Shown in pieces: positions 8,588-16,252 of a DNA stretch of 64,000 nt. The notes under the pieces are model-generated. The model made no database searches, was not told the DNA's origin, and saw only the letters and a program-made list of their open reading frames with translations. The stretch spans positions 1 through 64,000 of the forward strand of contig JAEMGR010000001.1 in assembly GCA_016458225.1 (NCBI GenBank), written 5' to 3'. Both the position numbers and the translations under genes were made by a program. Origin of the DNA: Myxococcaceae bacterium JPH2 (GTDB lineage: Bacteria; Myxococcota; Myxococcia; Myxococcales; Myxococcaceae). The first letter of the stretch is position 1; every line of letters begins with the position of its first letter.

Positions 8588-9076
8588 CTACCCTGGACAC
8601 GCCCCAAAGGCCGGGGCGTAGAGATACCCCGCGACGCCTTCATAGGAGTAACCGCTGTTGAGCGCCTCCCCCCACGACAGCGTGTAGAAGTGATCGCTGC
8701 CGCTCCAGAGTCGGTACAAGGGACACGTGCCCGAGGATTGACCGGCGAAGACATAGCATTCGATTCCCTCGTAGCCGTACCCAAGCCTTACGACCGCCAT
8801 ATCCCGCTCCTGCCAGGAGGTCGTATAGAAATGGTCGCCCACCCCCCCTTGATACAGACGATACAGAGGCGTCGTCCCCGGCTCCTGCGTCGAGAGGCAT
8901 TTCCCAGCCACCCCCTCATACACATAGCCCAGATGAGACGCCGCATAGAACGCCTCGTCCATGTTCGTCGTGTAGAAATGGTCTGACGCGCCCCCGCTGT
9001 ACAGCCGATACAGGTCTACCGGCGCCGCCAGGGCAGTGCTCGACACCATCAATCCCAACACAAGAAATCGATTCAT
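8588..9076 (-). CDS. Secreted DUF5648 repeat protein
   Basis: 162 residues, with signal peptide 1-18 (MNRFLVLGLMVSSTALA) and a good ribosome site (GGGAGGG just before the ATG at 9076). The mature protein is three repeats of about 48 residues, each with LYRLYSGG...DHFYT followed by LGYVYEGV; the third is shorter. This is the DUF5648 repeat, common in secreted proteins of myxobacteria and other bacteria, often next to cell-wall or carbohydrate-binding domains. Its function is not established. Here it is the whole protein. Confidence 0.85.
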   Translation of the reverse strand: MNRFLVLGLMVSSTALAAPVDLYRLYSGGASDHFYTTNMDEAFYAASHLGYVYEGVAGKCLSTQEPGTTPLYRLYQGGVGDHFYTTSWQERDMAVVRLGYGYEGIECYVFAGQSSGTCPLYRLWSGSDHFYTLSWGEALNSGYSYEGVAGYLYAPAFGACPG

Positions 9077-9451
9077 TTTCCCTCCCCAGTCATCCACTTG
9101 GGGAGGCGGAATTGCGCATGCGACACGCGAACCGCAAGGCGTGGTCGAGGGCAAGCGAACAGCCAATCGCAAACATCCACCTTCAGGGTCGTTCCGTGCG
9201 GTCGCACCTTCAAGCAAGCCACGTGACGCGGCAGGCAGGGAGCCCATCCGCGCCCTGACGAATATTGCAGCCCAGACAGCCACTCCAGGACGGGGCCAGC
9301 AATCGTCGTGGATTTCCGGTCACCGCGCCCATGTGGAGATTGAAGGGGCGGTGTACGCATCAGCAGGGGCTGGAGGAGAAGTACGAACCGGGGACGCCTT
9401 CTCATACCCGCGGGCTTTCGCGCTCCGCGAGCGCGAGAAACCGCGGGGCAA
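9077..9451. other. Intergenic stretch, 375 bp
   Basis: Holds the promoter region of the DUF5648 gene and the decayed end of the pseudogene to the right. A minus-strand frame in this part ends IDSLALIAPRFLALAERE, which I cannot assign. No RNA or repeat seen. Confidence 0.3.
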
Positions 9452-9991
9452 TCAGTGCCAGCGAATCAATCCTCCCGGAGAATAATGGGCCGCGACGTGA
9501 AGAGGACAGATGGATGTCGGATAAGCCCCCGTACTCGTGCGGCCCTGTTCGCGTCTTGCAGAGACCATCGATACGCGCGCCGCGGTCGACTCCCTCCCCG
9601 ACGCGGCCCAGACACCCAGCAGGTTCGTCATTCCTGGCGCCACGCCCACGCCGAGCATCGCGGTGCTGCCCGAAGCTCGTGCCAGCGCGTCGAATCCCTC
9701 GAATGCATCGAGCAGAGCTTGCTTCGCGCTCACGTCCACGAAGGCCACGCCTGCTCGGAGACAGCACTCGGCAAAGCAGGCGTCCTTCGCATCCACACAC
9801 ATCACCACCACGACGGTGTCCGCGAGGAGCGACGCGGGAGACTCCGTATCCGCGTCGAAGCGATGCCCCCGGACGCCGTGGCCCAGCGAGGTGGCAAGAA
9901 CCGCGGCTCGAGCCTGGGCGCGTCCCGCGATTCGCCTGCCCTACCTGGCCGTAGCCCCCATGATGACGATGGCACCCTTGCGCGCGACCAT
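9452..9991 (-). pseudogene. Saccharopine dehydrogenase-like NAD(P)-binding protein, broken
   Basis: The frame opens at ATG 9991 with a Rossmann start (KGAIVIMGATAR), hits an in-frame TAG at 9941-9943 (codon 17), then continues in the same frame as GRRIAGRAQARAAVLATSLG and on to VVVVMCVDAKDACFAE and AMLGVGVAPGMTNLLG. These are the hallmarks of the saccharopine dehydrogenase / trans-enoyl-like NADP-binding family. Family members are about 350-400 residues; here similarity ends after some 150 codons and the tail to 9452 looks random. So the gene has both a nonsense codon and a lost 3' half. It starts directly after the stop of the membrane-protein gene, so the two formed an operon. Confidence 0.75.
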
Positions 9992-9992
9992 G

Positions 9993-10517
9993 TCACGGCA
10001 CCTCTGCCACGTTGCGGTTCGCCCGCCCTGGGCCGCTCGTCCATCGCTCACGGAAACCGCGAACGAGCGCCAGGAGCGCGAACCCCGCGGGCACGGCCTG
10101 GAGCACTCCGCTCAGCTCGAAGAGGAAGTCGTTCGGCAGTTCGTAGGTGGGGGGCGGGAAGAGTTGCGACAGCAAGGCCGTGGGCGCGCCGCCGAAGTAG
10201 AGGACATTCTTCAGCACGTGGTTGTAGAGCCCCTCGAACGCGCCAATCATCCCAACCGGAACCGCGAGCGTGGTCAGCGCAAGAACGGCGAAGGCCAGCT
10301 CGCCGCGCCTTTCCGCTCGACGCACTCGCAGCCCCCTCTGCGAGGCGAGCAGAACTCCGGCGGTGACGGCGGCGATCCCCACCACATGCAGCCGCCATGG
10401 CGTTCCGTAAAGGAGACCACCGTAGGCGTGGTGAGCGCTCGTCAACAGCAACGTCGCGAGCGAGGCCTTCACGGAATCGCTCACGCCTCCTGAGTCCATC
10501 GACTGCAGCCTTGTCAT
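9993..10517 (-). CDS. Small integral membrane protein
   Basis: 174 residues with about four predicted membrane spans (around 17-35, 45-60, 73-95 and 135-155). I do not recognise the family; the phrase IGAFEGLYNHVLKNVLYFGG is distinctive. The stop (TGA 9995-9993) is followed within 1 nt by the ATG of the broken dehydrogenase, so the two were co-transcribed. The ATG at 10517 follows a GAGAGG-like ribosome site. It is divergent from a LysR gene that may control it. Confidence 0.7.
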   Translation of the reverse strand: MTRLQSMDSGGVSDSVKASLATLLLTSAHHAYGGLLYGTPWRLHVVGIAAVTAGVLLASQRGLRVRRAERRGELAFAVLALTTLAVPVGMIGAFEGLYNHVLKNVLYFGGAPTALLSQLFPPPTYELPNDFLFELSGVLQAVPAGFALLALVRGFRERWTSGPGRANRNVAEVP

Positions 10518-10532
10518 GACGCACGCCTCTCT

Positions 10533-10551
10533 CGAAACGAGCTCACTTTCG
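10533..10551. promoter_or_regulatory. Candidate LysR binding site
   Basis: CGAAA and TTTCG arms are separated by 9 nt, in the gap between the membrane-protein start (10517) and the LysR start (10657). LysR proteins often bind interrupted dyads of this size between divergent genes. The arms are short, so this is tentative. Confidence 0.3.
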
Positions 10552-10656
10552 TGGGCTCACATGAACCACGGGGAGAGATGTGCCGCGTGCGCGGGTAGAG
10601 TGCGAGTGAGCCTCGAACACATCATCGATGCGGCCCACGCATCAATCCGACCTCGT

Positions 10657-11565
10657 ATGTCACTGCCCTCACTCTCCAACATCGACGCCTTCGTCCGAGC
10701 CGTGGAGGACGGAGACTTCACGCAAGCGGCGCGAAGGCTCCGCATCACCGCCTCCGCCGTCAGCCGCCGCATCGCCCGCTTGGAGGAAGAGCTGGGGGTG
10801 CGCCTCTTCCAACGAACGACACGTGTGCTCCGCATCACGGATGACGGGCGCGACTTCTATGCGCGCTGCCAGCGCATCCTGGCGGAGTTGGGTGAAGCCA
10901 AGGAGTCACTCGCCCGCTCCCGCAACCGCCCCACGGGGCTCGTACGCGTGGAGGTACCGCAGGTCATCGGGCAGCTCGTGCTCACCCCGGCCCTGCCTCG
11001 CTTCCTTCAGGCCTATCCGGGTGTCGAGGTTCATCTGACGATGCGGGACGAGGTGGTGGACCCCATCACCGAGGGTGCCGACGTGCTCATCCGCATGGGA
11101 CCGCTGACAGATTCGCGGCTGGTGGCGCGCGGCCTGGCCACGACCCGGCTGGTGGCCGTGGCAGCGCCGGCCTACCTGAAGCAGCACGGGACACCGGCCA
11201 CACCCGAGGACCTGTCGCGCCACCAGTGTCTCGGCTTCCTGCGCCAGGGCGTCGTGGGTGAGTGGCGCTTCAAGGGCGCCGAGGGCATCACGCGCGTCGT
11301 GCCGCGCGGAGCGTTCCATGTCAGCCAGGGAGCCACCCTGCGCGACGCCGCGGTGATGGGGCTTGGCATCACGTGGATGATGGACTTCATGGTGACGCGC
11401 GAGCTGGCTACCGGTGCGCTCGTCACCGTGCTCGACCCCTACGTCTGTGAGGAGCGCCCCATCCACCTGCTGCACCCACCCAGCCGGCATCTCCCCTCCC
11501 GGGTCCGAGTGTTCCTCGACTTCGTCAAGACGCTCTTCGCCACTTCCCGGGCGACGCACGGATAG
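10657..11565 (+). CDS. LysR-family transcriptional regulator
   Basis: 302 residues. The N-terminal winged helix (NIDAFVRAVEDGDFTQAARR, then SAVSRRIARLEEELGVRLFQ) is typical of the CrgA/DmlR-type LysR branch. The C-terminal region is a periplasmic-binding-protein fold for an effector, with GLVRVEVPQVIGQLVLTPALPRFL and the late motif GLGITWMMDFMV. The ATG at 10657 places the helix-turn-helix at the expected distance; the open frame extends upstream to 10516 but that part has no similarity. It is divergent from the membrane-protein gene and probably regulates it and itself. It converges with the DUF6714-like gene, 16 bp away. Confidence 0.9.
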   Translation: MSLPSLSNIDAFVRAVEDGDFTQAARRLRITASAVSRRIARLEEELGVRLFQRTTRVLRITDDGRDFYARCQRILAELGEAKESLARSRNRPTGLVRVEVPQVIGQLVLTPALPRFLQAYPGVEVHLTMRDEVVDPITEGADVLIRMGPLTDSRLVARGLATTRLVAVAAPAYLKQHGTPATPEDLSRHQCLGFLRQGVVGEWRFKGAEGITRVVPRGAFHVSQGATLRDAAVMGLGITWMMDFMVTRELATGALVTVLDPYVCEERPIHLLHPPSRHLPSRVRVFLDFVKTLFATSRATHG

Positions 11566-11581
11566 CCGCCCGACACAGGCG

Positions 11582-12331
11582 TCATGACAGGAGCGTTCGC
11601 CAGGCGACGAGGGAGTCCCGGTGCTCAAGGAGCAAGCGGCTCCAGGGCTGGTCATCGGATACGAATGCGAGGAACCGGGCGATGGCGTGTCGTTGGTCGT
11701 GGGTCCATCGACTCATCGCATCGGTTGGCGAGAGCTCCAGGAACGTCAGCAGCGTGAAGAACTCGCACTGTCCCGCCGGGTGGTGGAGCGCATGCGAGAG
11801 GAAGGCTGGCACGTAGAACGACCACGCGCTGGCATCGAGCCAGAGATAGACCGAGTTCTTCTCGAACGCGCGCTCGAGCTCGCCATCCGGGAGCTTCCTC
11901 CAGTCGCGAGTCTCCGCGCTCGCTCTCGCGGCCTCGACTTCAGCCTCGAGCACCACCCGAAAGGCCCGCTCGTCCTCCAGCACCGCCTCACCCAAGGGGC
12001 GCCCCACGAGCGGGGTGGGGGGAAAAGCCTCGTGGATGCAGCGCAGGACCGACGCACGCCTGTCGTGAACACCGAGGCCATGCATGAGCGCCTGCGAGAG
12101 AAGCGAGGGGCGCACGTGAAGTTCCGCAAGCAGGCTTCGGAGGCGACGTCGCGTCTCCTCGCTCGGGTCCTCGGCGACGGTGACCTCGACGAAGCGTGTG
12201 AGCGTGGCCTCGAAGACCTCCCAGGGCATATCGAGCGGTCGCAGGAGGCGCCGGCCGTGCTGCCTCACCAGCCCGGGATTGGCGAAGGCTTGCGCGAACA
12301 GAGCAACGAGGGATGGGTCGGCATCGGGCAT
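11582..12331 (-). CDS. DUF6714-like protein
   Basis: 249 residues, soluble, rich in Trp and aromatic residues. The C-terminal 110 residues (RKLPDGELERAFEKNSVYLW, then FYVPAFLSHALHH and later HDQRHAIARFLAFV) resemble DUF6714, a family of unknown function. The N-terminal 100 residues are helical and not recognised. I chose ATG 12331; the frame extends to 12460 without family-like sequence. A copy of the palindrome found at the sigma54 promoter at 14 kb lies 220 bp upstream, which may place this gene under the same activator. Confidence 0.65.
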   Translation of the reverse strand: MPDADPSLVALFAQAFANPGLVRQHGRRLLRPLDMPWEVFEATLTRFVEVTVAEDPSEETRRRLRSLLAELHVRPSLLSQALMHGLGVHDRRASVLRCIHEAFPPTPLVGRPLGEAVLEDERAFRVVLEAEVEAARASAETRDWRKLPDGELERAFEKNSVYLWLDASAWSFYVPAFLSHALHHPAGQCEFFTLLTFLELSPTDAMSRWTHDQRHAIARFLAFVSDDQPWSRLLLEHRDSLVAWRTLLS

Positions 12332-12550
12332 CGGCCGTGTTTGTAACACTGACACGAAGACCGTGACCTGCCTGGACTCGTCGGCCCCTGATTGGCTGCC
12401 GTCGCTCTCCGTGTGCGACGCCCCTTCGATGCAGGGCTCGCAGCTTGGAGGCTCGGTCAATCACCACGCCGCAATTGGGTGAGATGTTTCCGCCTTCATG
12501 GGGCCGGGGTGTGACGATGCCCGTCTCCCGCTGGGGCATGGCACCTCATC

Positions 12551-12562
12551 ACGAGAACTCGT
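12551..12562. promoter_or_regulatory. Second copy of the ACGAGAACTCGT palindrome
   Basis: A perfect 12-bp palindrome, ACGAGAACTCGT, has the same core as the 18-bp palindrome at 14236-14253. It lies just past the 3' end of the sigma54 activator gene and upstream of the DUF6714-like gene. I found no convincing -24/-12 promoter between it and 12331. Confidence 0.45.
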
Positions 12563-12608
12563 TGGCCACGAAAATCCGTTGTCATGACATTGACCGTGCG
12601 CCGGAGCC

Positions 12609-14204
12609 TCAACGAACCTGGATGCCCAGGGCCTTGAGCCGGGAGGCGAGCGTCGTCGGCGCCAGCCCCAGAAGCTCGGCGGCGCCACCCGGCCCGTACA
12701 CCTTGCCTCCCGCGGCGGCCAGGGCGGCCTTCAGGTTCTCCTTCTCCCTGCGGCGCCATTCCTTCTCGGTGATGAACGAGGAGGTGGCACCGGAATCTCG
12801 GGGCCGAACGTCTCGCGACGAGGTCCCACGGGCGTCCGGCAAGGCGAGATCCAACCGCAACCGCCCGCCTCGGGAGAGGATGACGGCGCGAGACAGGACG
12901 TTCTCCAGCTCGCGGACATTGCCCGGCCAGTCGTAGCGCTGGAGTGCCTGCATCTGGGCCTGGGTCATCTTGGGCGGCGCGAGGTTGAGCTTCGCGCAGA
13001 CGCGTCCGAGCAGATGCTCCGCGAGCAGCGGAACATCCTCGAGCCGATCACGCAGGGGCGGGACCTCGATGGGGAAGACGCTGAGCCGGTAGAAGAGGTC
13101 CTCGCGGAAGCGGCCCCGGGCCACCTCGGTCTTCAAGTCGCGGTGGGTGGCCGCGACGATGCGCACGTCCACCTTGCGGGTGACGTCCTCGCCCACGCGC
13201 TCGAAGGTCCCTTCCTGGAGGACGCGGAGCAGCTTGCTCTGGACATCGAGGGGAATCTCACCCACTTCGTCCAGGAAAAGCGTCCCACCGTCCGCGGCCT
13301 GGAAGCGGCCCGCGCGGTCCTTGAGGGCTCCGGTGAAGGCGCCTCGCACGTGGCCGAAGAACTCACTCTCGAAGAGTTCGCGAGGGATGGAGGCGCAGTT
13401 GACGCGAATCAGCGGACGCTCGCGCCGAGGGCTCTGCTCATGAAGGGCCCGGGCGATGAGTTCCTTGCCCACCCCCGACTCTCCGAGCACCAGCACGCTG
13501 GCGGTGGTCGCCGCCACGGGTTGGAGCTGCAGGAGCACGCGCCGAAGCGCCTCGCTCCGGCCGACGATTTCGCCGAACGAGAGCGCTTCCTTCACCTCTT
13601 CGCGCAGGTAGTCCCGCTCCAACTCGAGCTGGGCACGCAAGCTCGCCACTTCCTCGAACGCGCGCGCGTTGGTGAGCGCCACCGCGGCATGGTCGGCGAA
13701 AGCGCGCAGCCAGGAGAACTCCGCGCGGCCCAGCTTGCGCCGGCTGAACACCGCCAGGACCCCCAGCACCTCGCCTCGGAAGATGAGCGGCTGGGCCGCG
13801 AAGCTGAGGATGCCCTCGCGCTCCGCCCAATCGCGGCGCACGAGCCAGCCCTCATCCTTCCCCGTCCACTGGAGGAGCACGGGCTCTCCCGTCGCCCCCA
13901 CCTGCCCCACCTTGCGGACGCCGAGAGGGAACCGCCGGAAAGCTCCGTCGAGGCCCGTCCACTCCTCCGCACGCTTCCGAGAGCCGCCCGCGCTGGCGGC
14001 CAGGTGCAAGCATCGGGAGGTGTCCGGACATTCGGCGCGCATGGGACAGGTGCCGCAGATGTCGCCGGGGGCGATGAGCCAGATGCGCGAGAGCGCCACG
14101 TCCGGCTGCGCCGCCAACCCATGCGCGATGCGCGCGAGCAGCACGTCCACCGAACGGACCTGAGCCATGGCCAGGGAGATGGACTGAAGCGCGTCAGCGA
14201 ACAT
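12609..14204 (-). CDS. Sigma54-dependent activator (GAF / AAA+ / Fis HTH)
   Basis: 531 residues. Residues 1-180 form a GAF-type sensor containing a Cys cluster, CGTCPMRAECPDTSRC (Cys50, 53, 59 and 65), that could hold a metal or Fe-S centre. The AAA+ domain has Walker A GESGVGKE (241-248), the sigma54-contact loop GAFTGA (288-293) and Walker B GGTLFLDE (306-313). The C-terminus (about 480-531) is a Fis-type helix-turn-helix (AAELLGLAPTTLASRLKALG). It should bind an upstream enhancer and open sigma54 promoters in response to a redox or small-molecule signal. It is divergent from DUF1348, with a palindrome and a -24/-12 promoter in between. Confidence 0.92.
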   Translation of the reverse strand: MFADALQSISLAMAQVRSVDVLLARIAHGLAAQPDVALSRIWLIAPGDICGTCPMRAECPDTSRCLHLAASAGGSRKRAEEWTGLDGAFRRFPLGVRKVGQVGATGEPVLLQWTGKDEGWLVRRDWAEREGILSFAAQPLIFRGEVLGVLAVFSRRKLGRAEFSWLRAFADHAAVALTNARAFEEVASLRAQLELERDYLREEVKEALSFGEIVGRSEALRRVLLQLQPVAATTASVLVLGESGVGKELIARALHEQSPRRERPLIRVNCASIPRELFESEFFGHVRGAFTGALKDRAGRFQAADGGTLFLDEVGEIPLDVQSKLLRVLQEGTFERVGEDVTRKVDVRIVAATHRDLKTEVARGRFREDLFYRLSVFPIEVPPLRDRLEDVPLLAEHLLGRVCAKLNLAPPKMTQAQMQALQRYDWPGNVRELENVLSRAVILSRGGRLRLDLALPDARGTSSRDVRPRDSGATSSFITEKEWRRREKENLKAALAAAGGKVYGPGGAAELLGLAPTTLASRLKALGIQVR

Positions 14205-14235
14205 GGCGCACCCCTACTCAATCTGGCGACGATTG

Positions 14236-14253
14236 ACCACGAGAACTCGTGGT
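14236..14253. promoter_or_regulatory. Upstream activating palindrome for the sigma54 activator
   Basis: ACCACGAG AA CTCGTGGT is a perfect 8-bp inverted repeat with 2-nt centre. It lies 32 bp upstream of the activator start and about 88 bp upstream of the transcription start predicted from the -24/-12 element, the usual distance for an enhancer-binding site. Confidence 0.7.
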
Positions 14254-14306
14254 GACGCGGAGATGGAGGACACCGTCCCCCAGAGGGACAGCGCTCAAGC
14301 TCCGCA

Positions 14307-14322
14307 GGGCACGGCCTGTGCA
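14307..14322 (+). promoter_or_regulatory. Sigma54 -24/-12 promoter of the DUF1348 gene
   Basis: GGGCACGGCCTGTGCA matches the consensus TGGCACGNNNNTTGCW at 10 of 12 defined positions, including the key GG (-24) and GC (-12) with correct spacing. Transcription would start near 14333, giving a leader of about 43 nt to the ATG at 14376. Confidence 0.7.
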
Positions 14323-14375
14323 AACCCACCCGACGAACCCGGAAGCACGCCTTCCCGAATCCACAGGAGCAGGAC

Positions 14376-14786
14376 ATGTCCGTTACACTTCGTCCTCCGT
14401 TCACGCAGGAGACCGCGCGCGCCAAGGTCCAGGCCGCCGAGGATGCCTGGAACAGTCGAGACCCGGACCGGGTGGCACTCGCCTACTCGGAAGATTCCGA
14501 GTGGCGGAACCGCACGGAGTTCTTCCGGGGACGAGAGGCCATCCGAAACTTCCTGCGCCGCAAGTGGGAGCGAGAGCTGGACTACCGCTTGATGAAGGAG
14601 CTGTGGGCCTTCACCGGGAACCGCATCTCCGTGCGCTTCGAGTACGAATGGCACGACGCGACGGGACAGTGGTTCCGCACGCACGGCAACGAGCATTGGG
14701 AGTTCAACGACGAAGGACTCATGCGTCGCCGCGACATGAGTGCCAATGACCTGCCCATCGCGGAGAGCGAACGGCGCCTTCGCTGA
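14376..14786 (+). CDS. DUF1348 / nuclear transport factor 2-like protein
   Basis: 136 residues, a complete single-domain DUF1348 member of the SnoaL/NTF2-like fold. Motifs: [36 protein letters not shown] and the C-terminal [20 protein letters not shown]. The family is small, soluble and of unknown enzymatic activity. It is divergent from the sigma54 activator and sits behind a -24/-12 promoter with an enhancer palindrome, so it is probably that activator's main target. A 3' fragment of a second copy is at 5854-5928. Confidence 0.9.
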   Translation: MSVTLRPPFTQETARAKVQAAEDAWNSRDPDRVALAYSEDSEWRNRTEFFRGREAIRNFLRRKWERELDYRLMKELWAFTGNRISVRFEYEWHDATGQWFRTHGNEHWEFNDEGLMRRRDMSANDLPIAESERRLR

Positions 14787-14915
14787 GCCGCCGGCCCGGC
14801 GCGAGCGCTGATGATCGGCTTGGATTCCTCGGGCCCCTGATGATGAGGACGGACCTGCGCCAGCGAGGGCCACCGCGCAGGCGTCCCGAGGAGGTGGACG
14901 GGTGCCCGTCTCCCC

Positions 14916-16121
14916 TCATGGGTTCGAAGGGGCGGCGAAAGCCCCGCCATACTCGGGGAGCGCGAACGCATTGGCCGCATGGGTGACGAGCTTTTCGAAC
15001 ACGTGCTCGAGCGGCTTCGAGGTGAGCAATCGGTAGAACTGGTTCCGCAGGAACAGCCCGGACCGAGTGCGCGGGGCGAAGAAGCCACCCACGCGCCTCG
15101 CGCCGCCTTGAGCCGGTGTCGCATAGGGCCGCAGCCGGGCCTCGAAGCGCGAGAAGGCGTCGGCGTGGGCATCCGGGCTCGCGAGCAGCTCACCCGCGAG
15201 CACATACGCGCCCACCATCGCGAGAGGCGTGCCCTGCCCTCCGAGCGTGCCGCCCCAGGCCGCGTCTCCGAGCAGGACCACGCGGCCCTGGGAGTACCGC
15301 GCAAGCCGCACGGAGCCGAGGGCGTCGAAGTAGACGTCCTCCGCGTCACGGAGCCCGTCCACGAGCTGCCGCGTCTTCCACCCCGCGCCCGCGAAGGCCG
15401 TGGAGACCGCTTCGCGCGCCACGGCCGGGGAACGCGCATGGGGGCCGAGGGGAGCACCCGTGAAGACAAACAGCGCGCGGACCTGCTCCACATCCTGCGC
15501 ACTGGTGACACTGACCCCGCGTCCCGGCTCGCTGTAGACGACGCCGCGCTGCCTCAGCCCCAGCGCGTTCGGCAGGGTACAGCCCACGATGCGGTAGCCA
15601 TGATGCATCAGACAGTCATGGGCCGCACCGAAGCGCAACGAGCGCACAGTCGAGCGAAGCCCATCCGCGCCGACCACCAGGTCGAAGCGTTGCGAGGCGT
15701 GCTGCTCGAACTCCACCTCCACTCCGCCGGGTATCTCGCGCAGCGCGGTGGGTGCGTCCCCGAAGCGATACTCCACCACCGCTCGCGTGCGCTCGAAGAG
15801 CAGCTGGCAGAGGTCTCCACGCTGAATCTCGACGTCTCCGCTCATCAGCATCGCGGGCAGCTCCACCAACGTCCGGCCATTGCCATCGATGAGGGCCTGC
15901 GCCCCCAACCTTGTTCGCCGTTCATGGATCGCCTCCCACAGCCCCATGCGCTCGAGGACGCTCCGGTGCACGGGGCCTCGGAAGTCCACGGCCTGACCGC
16001 CGGTGCGCAGCGAGTGGGCGCGTTCGACGCCGGTGATCCGCCAGCCCTGGCTCGCGAGCCACCCCGCGAGTGACGGGCCTGCGATTCCTGCTCCAACGAT
16101 GAGGACATCGGGTCGTGCCAT
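14916..16121 (-). CDS. FAD-dependent monooxygenase (class A, TetX/PHBH-like)
   Basis: 401 residues. The N-terminal dinucleotide-binding motif is GAGIAGPSLAGWLASQG; the DG-type motif is DLVVGADGLRSTVR; the second FAD motif is RVVLLGDAAWGGTLGGQGTP. This order is that of single-component flavoprotein hydroxylases acting on aromatic or polyketide-like compounds. There is no membrane segment. It is divergent from a GntR-TetR fusion regulator with a perfect palindrome between them; regulators of this kind often control such enzymes in drug or xenobiotic inactivation. The substrate cannot be told. Confidence 0.88.
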   Translation of the reverse strand: MARPDVLIVGAGIAGPSLAGWLASQGWRITGVERAHSLRTGGQAVDFRGPVHRSVLERMGLWEAIHERRTRLGAQALIDGNGRTLVELPAMLMSGDVEIQRGDLCQLLFERTRAVVEYRFGDAPTALREIPGGVEVEFEQHASQRFDLVVGADGLRSTVRSLRFGAAHDCLMHHGYRIVGCTLPNALGLRQRGVVYSEPGRGVSVTSAQDVEQVRALFVFTGAPLGPHARSPAVAREAVSTAFAGAGWKTRQLVDGLRDAEDVYFDALGSVRLARYSQGRVVLLGDAAWGGTLGGQGTPLAMVGAYVLAGELLASPDAHADAFSRFEARLRPYATPAQGGARRVGGFFAPRTRSGLFLRNQFYRLLTSKPLEHVFEKLVTHAANAFALPEYGGAFAAPSNP

Positions 16122-16234
16122 GATGCGTACGGTGCACGCGCGCCCCCGTCACCACAATAAAGCCCACGGCGATGTTGCCCGGTGTCCTAGCTCAGGCGGG
16201 CACGCCCTCCGGGACGTGCGGCGCTTCCGCGAAC

Positions 16235-16246
16235 TGTACTAGTACA
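16235..16246. promoter_or_regulatory. Operator palindrome TGTACTAGTACA
   Basis: A perfect 12-bp palindrome 6 bp before the start of the GntR-TetR regulator and 113 bp from the divergent monooxygenase start. TGTAC-N-GTACA forms are typical of one-component repressors; it would allow autorepression and, less surely, control of the monooxygenase. Confidence 0.6.
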
Positions 16247-16252
16247 CATCTC

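Noticed and set aside
8296-8661. Plus-strand frame in the gap after the S9 peptidase
   Set aside because: No ribosome site or family; its end overlaps the DUF5648 gene on the other strand.
12332-12608. Sigma54 promoter for the DUF6714-like gene
   Set aside because: The best GG-N10-GC match on the minus strand lacks most consensus bases.
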